From Scolanthus callimorphus (Eukaryota > Cnidaria > Anthozoa > Actiniaria > Edwardsiidae): 64,000 bases of DNA. Under the pieces are notes generated by a model. The model did no database searches, was not told the DNA's origin, and was given only the letters and a program-made list of their open reading frames with translations. Position 1 is the first letter of the stretch. Every line of letters starts with the position of its first letter. This document shows positions 1 to 10,300 of this stretch, piece by piece. The stretch spans positions 15,106,501-15,170,500 of the forward strand of contig CM066916.1 in the NCBI GenBank assembly GCA_033964015.1. The letters are read 5' to 3'. Position numbers and translations under genes: made by a program.

Positions 1-127
1 TGAATTACATGAACCTTGGGTGTAAGGGTAGACCCAAACCAATTCAACAAAATCGGTAAATATTTTTCAGGTGCATGTTCAGACCGATATAGAACGTTGT
101 TCAATATATGTTTGCCGTATTCTCAAT

Positions 128-1470
128 GGCAGTTTTCACACTAGAGACAGATAATTTGTCCAGATGACTTAGGGCAATGATTTGTAGTGTCTTTATTATG
201 TATCAGTCAATTCCAGCGGTGACCATGCCCCCCGGGCATTTGGTCATTTCTAAAAATAAAACTGAAAATTCCCCGCCCCCGGGCTAGCAAAAATGCAGAA
301 TACCCCACGGCGGGGAACACAAAAAGCGGAAAAATGCCCCACCCCGGGACGAGAAAAAGACGGTAACTCTGCGTGACAAAGCTTCACAACAAAAACTTCA
401 ACTCCATTTATACTGTCCGAGCATTTTCAATTCGTTTTTTTTTTAATGTACTTTAGTTTTCTCGTCTTTGAACGAGTTCTCATTTCACTGAAAGTGAGAC
501 AAAATATAAATAAAGAAGTGACATTCCTAGGCCATTCGCGGTTGTAGCCATTTAGCTGCATCTCTCAATGCGAAATTTACCTTTATTCTATTTGCAGAGC
601 AACTATTTCGCAGTTATGTTAATTGACTTTTTGCGGAATTGGAACTCTGTTTATAGTGTCAATTCATTTTTATGTTTTTCCACTGAGACGAAATTGCGAA
701 ATCTGTTTCTTCTCTATAGAAGACGTTAACTGTGAAATGTGCAAATGTGTCAGTCTCCAAACGTGGTGTATACGGGCCATGCTCTGCATTATATTTTATG
801 TGGCGTTATTTTCTGTAACTGGGTTGTAGTTCGCAAAACCCGACGCGCTTGAGATGAGAAAACCAAAGTTCCCCACCCCCTCCCCGGGGAAAAAACAATT
901 CCCGACCCCGGGGCCAGCAAAATTTTCAAAATTCCCCACCCCAGGGAAGGCACTGGTGTGCAAATGCCCCACGGTGTCCGGGGGGGGGATGGTCACCGCT
1001 GGAATTGACTGATACATTACTTCGTCAGTTGCTTCGTTCTTGTGTGAATACGGGCAAGAGGCGGAGAAAACCTCCAGACGAATTAAGTGGCTTAATGCGT
1101 CCGAACTGACGAAATAAATCACTTAATTCGTCTGGACGTTGTATCCCTCTCTTGCCCGTATTCACACAAGACAAAGCAAAGAGACGCACTAAGATCATTA
1201 GCCGAATTCACACTAGAGACGAGTTTCCCGTCTGAGACGAGTTTCTCGTCTTGAATGTGGTTCCCTGTTCTTCTGTGATCACGCAAAAAAAAAGGTTTTT
1301 GAAGAAGAAAGTGTGGCGATAATAAGCCGAGTTTCCGACTAGAATTCACATAAGACAGGAAATTTTTCTGACGAGAAACACGTCTCAGACGGGAACTCGT
1401 CTCTAGGGTGAATTCGGCTATTGCCCTCAGTCGTCTGGACGAATTATCCGTCTCTAGTGTGAAAAAAGCC
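128..1470. mobile_element. Foldback element with about 52-base inverted ends (outer, interrupted)
   Basis: The left end at 128-179 (GGCAGTTTTCACACTAGAGA) is inverted, at roughly 90 percent identity, at 1419-1470. Inner inverted pairs (about 1039-1085 with 1120-1170, and 1200-1250 with 1370-1425) show several foldback layers. It contains no transposase and is interrupted by the element at 199-1016. Confidence 0.6.
199..1016. mobile_element. Nested foldback element with TTA target duplication
   Basis: TGTATCAGTCAATTCCAGCG at 199 is exactly inverted at the right end (1016), with inverted ends of about 28 bases. TTA flanks both sides (196-198 and 1017-1019). The interior has C-rich motifs (CCCCGGGCTAGCAAAA). 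Apparent reading frames inside have no similarity I recognise. It sits inside the element at 128-1470 and so is the younger insertion. Confidence 0.65.
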
Positions 1471-1662
1471 CCGGAACTTCGGGAAAAGTTAATAATAACG
1501 TGAATCAAGTTGAATCTTATTCAATGATGCTGAACCGTTCAGACTGTTCAAAATTCGCGAAAAAGATCCGCAACAATCAAGGTTCCCGTGTCGGGTAAAG
1601 TGATTTACATGTGTTGAGTCATATTACTTTCATCTTCATGACTAAATTCAACTGATTTGAAA

Positions 1663-2260
1663 TGGACGATTTCAGCCATAAGCGCGCGCGCTCTTCTTTA
1701 TTTAGAAATGCCCAAGCCGTGTCCCACAACTACCAGAATGCAGCGCGCGCTTTTTAACAGTTTGTTCGACAATTAAAAACCCGTCGACTGATGGGTTTGG
1801 GGTTAGGTACCAGGATGCTATGATGGGCGCCTCCGTCCGGCAGCGCAGCGTTTCCATGGCAACGGGGCCACGCCCACCACCCAGTACCTGTCACACTAAG
1901 ACGAGTTCTCAGTGGAATATACTTACCTCATCCCCCCTGACCCATCGAAGGGCGGGAGGGTGGGAAAGCGTTTAGCGAAGTAAGGCCGCACAGAAGAATT
2001 GGCACTAGAGAGCGCGCGCAGTGCCAAGCACACAATGGAAATGCTTCAGGGCGCTGTCAAGTCTTAAAGGACGCTGACATTGGATACCCCACGTGGTGTA
2101 CCCCTAATCCTGCAAGGCCGCCCCACAGTAGATCTATGAGAAGCGCACGCATGCACAGTCTCGGGTTTTTAACTACGCCTTAAATTACATTTAGCCACAT
2201 ATGTCCCACATCTATCTACCGACATGCAGCGCGCGCGTGCGTTATAGCTGGAATCGTCCA
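1663..2260. mobile_element. Foldback element, TGGACGATTCCAGC family, copy 1
   Basis: The ends TGGACGATTTCAGCCATAA and its near-perfect complement at about 2242-2260 bound a stretch rich in GCGCGC. A second, shorter copy in the opposite orientation is at 11130-11293, and shared interior sequence (CCCAAGCCGTGTCCCACAAC) confirms the family. No coding capacity was seen. Confidence 0.6.
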
Positions 2261-3200
2261 TTAAAATTTCACGTTGGCACAAATAATGAGGCAAAATCAA
2301 TATAGCGAAAACGTAGCATCCGTTTCTGAAAAACGTTTCACATTAGATCATATTAACACATTATTAGCTACATTATGACACTTGCTGCCGAATAGAGCAG
2401 AAATATCTGTTAAAGAGATCTGTGTACTAACTACGAGCTACGCCCCTGCATTGTTTTATAGCTCAGCCCTCATTTTGTGCTGAGCCTATATTTATTGTAT
2501 TTTTTTTGGCCTTCGCGAGGTACGCAAATACGTATTGGCGTACAGGCAGCAGCTACGCGCCTGACTGATATGATATGCATTAGTTCCCTTCAACTAAAAA
2601 TGAAATTTAGCTCCCAAACGCGACGATTGACGATGCTCAGTGTGAAGTGGTAGACGTTCATATCAAAGAAACATCTCTATTAGATACCCTCTCATTACCT
2701 TTCAAAATGAAGATCTATCTCAGTCCTGATCTTTAATAATAACACACGACAGTCGGCCATTCAGCTACGAATATAGTTTTAATCTACCAAAACGCTTTCG
2801 GCGCTGATCTCTAAAATTACTTCGTCGCCTTCAAGCCTACTCTAGTATCTGTTCTTTTCGAGTGCCAGGGGATGGCACCCGTTAGCAAGAATTCGAGTGT
2901 ACTTGTCTCTAGGTTTCTATACCGCAGAGCGGTGGCGCGCCTGCGCAAAATAACCGTATCCCTTAAATCTCCCGACAGCCAGCTTCACTGGCTATGAATA
3001 AGACTTTCAAAATCAAAGATTTGTCCTTTCTTGATTTGCTATCTCGGCCGTTATCAGCTAAACTAAATACAGTTACAGTTATGAAATGAAGTCATTTCCT
3101 ATTGTCAAATCTATGTCTGAGTACTGACGATTTTGTTTTTCATTTCCCATTTTCCTTCCATCAGACGAAGTCCAGCAGAAGTGATTAACTGTCGAGGAAA
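2261..3200. other. Intergenic sequence upstream of the Ly6-like gene
   Basis: No convincing gene was seen. The stretch holds scattered CTACGCCCCTG fragments resembling the end of the element at 3703. The last 100 bases before the start codon at 3201 presumably contain the 5' untranslated region. No TATA box in a convincing position was identified. Confidence 0.4.
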
Positions 3201-5166
3201 ATGAAGACAATTATTGTACTGGTGTGTTTAGCTGCTGTCTTCACAATCGGTGAGTGCCGCCAGAGATATCCTACTGCTTTCTGCTATGAATTGTGCTCGC
3301 TGACCTAGTTATAGTTCAATTCCTGGATTCGGCCAGGGCGCATGAGCTACTCAGCTCAGTACTGAGCCGAGCTATCTCCCTCGGGTCAGGGAGTACTGAT
3401 GTTATAAACAACAAACCCAAAACAAAGCGGTATGGCGATTTCGTTACATTTAGTATTAAGAAATACGATTATTCTTGTTATTGTTATAATTTTTCTTGCT
3501 GACCTGTACCGATTCAAAAATAAAATATATCAGCTTGATCGGGTGACTTTTACAGTGCGCGACATTTCGACCGCATGGCGGATGCTAATGGCGACTATAT
3601 CCAGGGTTTGGAGCAAAAATGTCAACCTAGTCGCCAAATGGCGACTTACCTTTCAGATCTGCAGGTTGTTTTGAATTTCCTTACCTAAACTAGCTGTGAA
3701 CACAGGGGCGTAGCCAGGGGGGGGGGGGGGGGGGGGGTTCCAGGGGTTCCGGAACCCCCCCTCTCCCGCAGCGGAACCACCCCTCTCCCGCAGCGGAACC
3801 CCCCCTCGCCTCTGTTCTGGACCGACTTACTACTAAAATTGTAAATATTTAATAGACAACAAATAAAAGCTCCAATAAAATGTAGCAAATTTCTTCAAAC
3901 GCTAGTTTTTTCCAGAGATCAATATTTTTGGCTGGGTTTCCTGTGGCGAGAACGCAAAAAACGTCCGATTTATGTGGAGTTTTTTTATTTTTTGAATTTT
4001 GGAACCCCCCCTCTCATAAGTGCTGGCTACGCCCCTGGAACAGCTTTAAGCCGGGAAAACAAAATCATGGCGCCCAAACTTGACTATTTATTACTAGTAA
4101 TTTAAGAATGCCATTAGAAAAATTCACTCTCGCGTCTATAAAAACATAAAGACAACAAATAAGAAAAAAAAATTATCGACAACGAAAAATCAACAGACAA
4201 ACGGAATTATTGTCACCTAAAAAATGCTAAAATTGCTTGTTAACAAAATAAGCAACATCATGGATGAGCATTTGCCTTCCACTTCCGAGGTCCCAAAAAT
4301 CAACATCTTTGACATATATCAAAACGGAATTGGTGCTGCGAAAGTGCAATGTAAATGCTCTGATTTGATTAAATCGTAACTATAGGGCTTCGCAGCTTCA
4401 CGGACCGAAGTCACGCAACCCTCCTCGTCCACCGAAGTCACGCCACGGTCCTCGCCCCGTAGAGGCTGCTTCAACCCCAAACGCATTCCGTTTCCTTTGT
4501 TTTCTGTAAATGTTTACCTCTTAAATTCCCTTGGCCAATCAGTGGTTACCGTTAACGCCCAACCAATCACAGCATCAGCCGTCACCCACAGCCTGCACTG
4601 GGGCTGCAAACGAAAGCCGCTACGTGAAATTAAAACTTTTTACAGACAGAAACAACCCACCTCCACTTCTCAAATTAATTTATTAAAGTCATCCGTATGA
4701 AATTCAATGTTGGACGTGGAAGCCAATCCAGGCCCTGGTGCCGGGATAAGGAAGTTCAGTGGTAGAGACTTCAATGTATCTGATATTGAACTGCTATGTA
4801 AGCGTGAATTCAAATTATTTTACAGACAGAAAAACCTACCCCCGCCCCTCAAAATTAAATGAACCGTATCAAATGCAATGATTTTGTTGTTGTTTAGCCG
4901 AATCGCTGCGCTGTTTGGAATGCATGAGCAAGTCGGCCAAAGATGACTGTAAGGAATCGCACCTGGAATCGTCCGAGTGTAAGGACCCAACCTCTCTCTG
5001 CACGTACCAGCTCCACAGGCTTAGCCGCTTTGGCCGTAACAAGTTGTTTGTACTTAGAGGCTGTCTTTCAAAATTCGACTACGACAACATGGCCAGTTTC
5101 TGCGAGGATTACCCAGACATTGGATGTAAAGCTAGAGCATGTGTGACGGACAACTGTTTGGCGTAA
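3201..5166 (+). CDS. Secreted Ly6/uPAR (three-finger) domain protein, two exons
   Basis: Exons 3201-3249 and 4898-5166, joined in phase 1 across a GT-AG intron, give a protein of about 105 residues. Exon 1 encodes a start followed by a hydrophobic signal peptide (MKTIIVLVCLAAVFTI). Exon 2 encodes a compact domain with ten cysteines, beginning LRCLEC and ending ACVTDNC, which is the spacing of the LU (Ly6/uPAR) fold with five disulfides. No hydrophobic GPI-anchor tail follows, so a soluble secreted form (SLURP-like) is inferred. The Asn that usually follows the last Cys is replaced by Leu-Ala at the very C-terminus. Family members bind receptors or act as cell-surface modulators; the partner here is unknown. 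The 1.6-kb intron carries a foldback element and a retroelement fragment. A poly(A) signal lies 32 bases after the stop. Confidence 0.8.
3703..4037. mobile_element. Non-autonomous hAT-like element with CAGGGGCGTAGCCAG ends
   Basis: The 15-base end CAGGGGCGTAGCCAG at 3703 is exactly inverted at 4023-4037. GAACA directly abuts the right end and occurs one base outside the left end, consistent with a short or decayed target duplication. The interior has G and C homopolymers and repeats of a CCCCCCTCTCCCGCAGCGGAA type. No transposase is present. CAGGGGCG-type ends are typical of hAT elements. It lies in the intron of the Ly6-like gene. Confidence 0.6.
4701..4860 (+). mobile_element. Non-LTR retroelement remnant with a 2A-like motif
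   Basis: Bases 4713-4736 read DVEANPGP, an exact match to the 2A consensus D(V/I)ExNPGP. Similar 2A sequences are known at the start of ORFs in several invertebrate non-LTR retrotransposons. The frame continues GPGAGIRKFSGRDFNVSD and stops near 4860. A short segment encoding FYRQK followed by prolines appears twice, near 4640 and 4823, which suggests a local duplication. No reverse transcriptase was seen nearby, so this is a fragment inside the intron of the Ly6-like gene. The assignment rests on the short motif alone. Confidence 0.4.
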
Positions 5167-5197
5167 TATGTTTGTGAAAAGGAAAGAATGATACAGA

Positions 5198-5203
5198 AAT
5201 AAA
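5198..5203 (+). promoter_or_regulatory. Poly(A) signal of the Ly6-like gene
   Basis: An AATAAA hexamer lies 32 bases downstream of the stop codon at 5164-5166, on the coding strand. Confidence 0.65.
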
Positions 5204-5330
5204 CAGGATCAAAACTACCAAATCTTCTGTATTGTTTATCGCGTCCCATAAAGCACCACAGGCAACCCATCAAATTCGTATGGATGAAAATAACCACAAG
5301 GCTTTCTTTTGATAAAGAGGGACAAACCCT

Positions 5331-5426
5331 TTTCTTTCTTTTGTGTCATTTTCGCGCGAACTGTGTACTTCACACGGATATCCTTCTCCTATAAACAGTT
5401 CGCGCGAAAAATACACAAAAGAAAAA
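5331..5426. repeat. Short near-perfect hairpin repeat
   Basis: The left arm at about 5331-5362 and the right arm at about 5395-5426 pair around TTCGCGCGAACTGT and its complement, with a loop of about 32 bases. It lies between the Ly6-like gene and arginine kinase. It is either a small foldback element or a structured RNA. Confidence 0.5.
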
Positions 5427-5773
5427 TGCAATGAAAACAGCTCTTCTTTTAAAAAAAGTCATTGGTCTTCGGTCCACTCAAGCAAATAATCGCATTGTAT
5501 CCAGTGCTTCAACGAATAATTCCCAAAGCAACTTTTATTGAATTAGTTGTATACAGTAATTGCATCCTTGCAGAAGCTGCATCCTTGCAACTTCTAAAAC
5601 CTTCTGCAATTGGTGTATTTTCCATGCTCTATTTCAAAGAAACGTTTTGGCTTGTTTGACATAGAAATTGGCGATTTGTGTATTTGGTCTTATTCTAAAG
5701 CACAAAGTCTGACAAAGCACTTGCTCAATAAACAAAACACTTACTCAACAAGAGACAAATGCGAAAACAATTC

Positions 5774-5779
5774 TTTATT
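5774..5779 (-). promoter_or_regulatory. Poly(A) signal of arginine kinase
   Basis: AATAAA on the minus strand lies 79 bases downstream of the stop codon at 5858-5860. Confidence 0.65.
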
Positions 5780-5857
5780 TCGATTTTTGCTTACAAGTCA
5801 TACTCCTCCAAAAACGTCCCAGTCGTAACCACAAACGGCAGATTAATAAGTAGGTTA

Positions 5858-7396
5858 TCATGCAGCTCTCTCAATCTCCAGCAGCTTCTTGACTCCATTG
5901 TACATATCCTGGACACACTGCACTTCCGACAGACCGAGCCTTCTCCTGTTGCTGATGTCGAAGACTCCCGCATCTTCTCCGGTGGACACCGAATGCTCTC
6001 CGTGAATTCCACGAGCCTGGATGTGGAACTCGTCACAGATCTTCTGGAAGTCGGGATGTTCGCTGGCTTTAGGGATCTTCACATGTACACTGGCTCTCAT
6101 GCCAGTACCCAGGTTTGTCGGGCAACCAGACAGATACCCATGGCCATCGGTATGCTGGAATCCAAGCTTCTTGTCAATCTCGTTCACAGCTCTGCACAGC
6201 CTGCTGAAGACAGACCCAATGTCGCTGCCCTTCTCCATACTTATGATACGGAGCTGATCTTCCTCGTTGACCCAAACTAAGAACGTCTTGTCGTTGTTGT
6301 GGAAGATACCCCTTCCTTCAGGCCAACACTTGTTCGCAGCTGCGGCTTCTAAAAATCTGTCACTGGTGAAAAAATGAGATATTTCAGAAGGATTGCTGGA
6401 AGAAAACTAAAGGTAAAGAGAATCGAATTTACCTTTCTTGAAGAGGAAATGATCGTTGACCAACTTTTGGCGCGTCGCCTCGTCCATTCCATTCAAAGGA
6501 TAGTACTTGCCAGCCAAGTCCCCAGTTAGAGAGCACAATACTTCAGTTACCTAACAAGACGCACATATCAATGGGTTACATGAACGAGTCTTGGTATATA
6601 AAGCACTTTCATAGACAAAAATGCATGCAGAAGAAATGATGATTAAACCTTACAAATAAAGCAAGTTGTACACAAAATATGCATGTCAGGAAATTCATAT
6701 TTATCTAAAGTTCAGTGATAAACAAATTGGAAACAATCTTCTGGTTGTTGTCTTTGTCTGTCTACTTCTAGAGGCCTCAATGATGATAGCTAGCAACGGA
6801 ATGATTCATGATTTGGAAGTAAATGATATCGTAGATTTTCTATTTATAGGCTTGAAAGGGGTTTGAAACTTTGGAAAGGCTAATGAAATGTATTTTCAGC
6901 GAGGAATTTGGCCTTTTTGGGGTTGTAAAATATGAAGCCTCGGGTTAATTTATGCCCTGATATACCTTTTTCTCGATCTCATTTCTCTCCTTGCGTGTCA
7001 GGGCCGGGTGTCAAGGCGTAGCCCTTTAGATTACGTGCCACGCGGATCCTTGTAGACCTGATTAGCGTGCCATCTGGGTCCAAATTAGGTGCGGTCACTT
7101 TCTCTGGGTTCATGTCCGAGGTGTGCTTATCAGCAAGTTTGTAAGGTGAATGGTATTGTTCCACGATCTTGTCAAACAATGGCGCAAACAGGGTATAGCA
7201 TTCCTCGTCCCCGGCGTACACACCAGTAGATGAATCCAGGTTTACCACGCCCGAATTGATGCAGTCGTACAAGGAGATGCCCCTAGCAGTTTTCTTGTCC
7301 TTCAGGGATTCGAACAGCTCTGGGGTAAGGTGCTGCTTCAGGAGGGATTTCACCTCTGGCTTGTTCAGCTGCTCCGGGAATTTAGAGCGTTGCTTC
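5858..7396 (-). CDS. Arginine kinase, domain 2 exons (exons 6-8)
   Basis: Exon 6 starts [17 protein letters not shown] right after the phase-2 junction and runs through GYALTP. Exon 7 encodes [19 protein letters not shown] to FLFKK. Exon 8 encodes the rest and stops after LLEIERAA. Introns after EKK and KKG are private to this half. One surplus base in GGGCCGGG at about 7001-7008 breaks the frame before [12 protein letters not shown]. At the exon 8 acceptor (CACCAG|TGACAG) one G is missing relative to the expected GGTGAC codons. Confidence 0.8.
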
Positions 7397-10300
7397 CTGG
7401 TTAAGAAAACACAATAAAGGTTATACTGCAAGACCATGGTACACACAATTCAATTACAAAGAAGCAGGGAGGGGAGTGTTTCTGTGGAAGCTTATCCAAT
7501 CAATGTGCGTCCTCTTGCTTAAAGTGCATATCACCCCTGAGAGGAGAGAGCGTGGACTGAAAATATAGAAACGGTTTCTAGTTTCCCCGATCACATCCCA
7601 GACCTCGTCGATCATCCGAGATGCCGTGTTTGCAAATGTCGAGAAATGAACCACACTCGGCGGTTCCCCACATATGAAAACGAGCCTTTGGGAATGACAC
7701 CCACTACGGCTTGAAACTATTGGCCTATTGAAGATGTCTGAACGTTGGCAATCGCTGTGTTCTGCTGACTCCCCTTTCCCGAATAATGTTATGCCTCTTG
7801 AGAGGTAAATCCCAGCAAAGGAAGTAGGGAGGAAACAGAGATTAGCATGTACACGCAAAAGTATTTACTCGACAGCAGCTCTCTCAATTTCCATCAGAGC
7901 CTTGACACCATCATACATATCCTGGACACACTGGACCTCAGACAAGCCAAGCCTCCTCTTGTTGCTGATGTCGTAAACTCCTGCATCTTCTCCAGTAGAC
8001 TCCGAGTGTTCGCCGTGGATTCCACGAGCCTAAAATGGTAAGAGGAAGGAGAAATGGTCCTACGTTTATAAACTTGCTTGATAGAGAATGAAGCTTGTTT
8101 AAAGGGAGCCTGTCACGCTACTGCGCAGCTGTTCTGCGCGTCTCTTAAATAAGAGAAGTATCGTCCCGTAACATTGGCTAACGAAGGCTAAAAACCTCGA
8201 ACACAAATCTCGCTATTTCTCAATCCATCGGATCCATGTAATAGGATGGTCTAATTAGTTTTGCGGATGAACCTCGGATCTTTCCTGGAGCATGTGCGTA
8301 TTGTGACAGGCTCCCTTTCACGCGGGAAACATAGTTGCTGTATTTAATTCAATTCCAGCAACTTCCTGAAAATTAAGACAGCAACAATGCGCTCGAACGT
8401 GTTTTATACCTAATTATTCATCCGAATTAACTATGCTAACTATTTACGATGTAAGAGGAATGTTTCTGATAAGCTACGAATTTGAAGATTATTTAAGTCA
8501 CTTCCATCTTTTCGATGACAAAATTTGAAGAACTGAACAGGTCCATTAGCTATTGAAAGGGTATCAGGTAATACATCTACTCTGATGTTGAAACGTGTAA
8601 GCAAAAGTTAATTAACTGAGGGCAGGTTTAATAACGTTTTAGTAGCTAAACGTTTCCGTCACCAGATGGTTGGTTTACCCAGGCATTTTCTGTTGTATGA
8701 CAGCTTCTCTGGCTGTAGTACGCACTGACAGCATGATAGTGATCTAAAAGTACTCTATCTGTATCCATGTACAGACCTTCACCCAGCAACATTATATAGC
8801 ATACTGTGCAGCACAACCACTTCCCCATTCACGGTGCGTCTTTCGTGTTTAACAGTTTTTCAGGAAACTTTTGCACATACAACACTACCCCAGAGGAATG
8901 CCATACAAATAAATCATCCATACCTGAATATGGTATTTATCGCAGATCTTGTCGAAATCCGGGTGCTCCTTGGCGTTAGGGATTTTCACGTGAACACTTG
9001 CGCGCATGCCAGTACCAAGGTTGGTAGGGCAGGAGGTCAGGTAACCATGACTCTTGGTGTGCTGGAAGCCCAGCTGCTTGTCGAGCTGGTTGACAGCACG
9101 GCAGAGCCTGCTGAAGACTGAGCCGATGTCGCTTCCCATTTCCATGCTGATGATACGCAACTGATCTTCTTCGTTCACCCAGACCAAGAATGTCTTGTCA
9201 TTGTTGTGGTAAATACCTCTACCTAAAGTATGGATGGCAAAGTTAACTAATGTTGGCAGGAAACCAATGTAGAAGGGCAGAAAGAATAAAAGTATAAATG
9301 ACAGAACGAGATTACAGAGGTCCGAAAAGGCTGTGTCCTTCGTCCTTCGGACCATGGAAATGCATCCAGGAAATAATCATCTAGAAATGTTGTCATGGCT
9401 TATAAAGAGGTACAGTTAAACTAAGAAAGAAACAACTGTAAAAATAATAATAGTGAGTGTACAGAAAATCCAGCAACAAGTAAAAAATAACACATAGAAC
9501 TTTTGAAAACTAGAGTGAGTGAGAAAGGAGATAAACTGAGAAAACTATGTGAGTGAGAAGGGAGGTATAAAAGGATGATACAAATCTAATGTCTGCTTGG
9601 AATAAGGAAACATGGATTAGACATTGTCAGTGCATACCTTCTGGCCATTCCTTGTTGCACCCGGCCGCTTCCAAGAATCGATCGCCCTTCTTGAACAAGA
9701 AGTGATCATTGACAAGCTGTTCTCTTGTTTGCTCGTCCATGCCAGTCAGAGGGTAATACTTCCCGGCAAGATCACCAGTTAGAGATGTTAATACGCCAAC
9801 TACCTTCTTCTCTAACTCGATTCTCTCTTTCTTGCCAAGGCTAGGAGCCAGACCGTACCCCTTCAGATTGCGGCCCACGCGGATTCTAGTGGAGCGGATG
9901 AAGCGATTGTCCGGGTCGAGGTCTGGAGCATTGACCTTCTCCGGTTCATGTCCGAGGTGTGACCACTCTTTAGTTTGTATGGAGAGTGGTAGTCTTCAAT
10001 GACGGCGTTGAAAAGTGCACCGAACAGCGTGTAGGACTCTTCGTCACCTAGACAACGGGGACAAGTAAATGACACTTGCGCCAGAACGCTTTGCTATTGG
10101 TCGAGATCTTTGGCTTTCTTTACTCGGCCAATCAGAATTCGAAGTAAACCAGACACTTGGTAACTCGGTATGTATACTTTGCCTCAAGACTATAACATAA
10201 ATCTAAATATATGTGCTTTGATTTCAGTTTCGACAGTCATCTGAAATCCACTCTATAACTGCGCTTGAAAATACAATTCGGTGGTGATAATCTCAAGGTC

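Noticed and set aside
7867..8029. Reading arginine kinase domain 1 as a separate gene ending at TAA
   Set aside because: GA|GTAAAT is a donor in the exact phase of the domain 2 acceptor at 7397, no poly(A) signal follows, and domain 2 lacks its own start.
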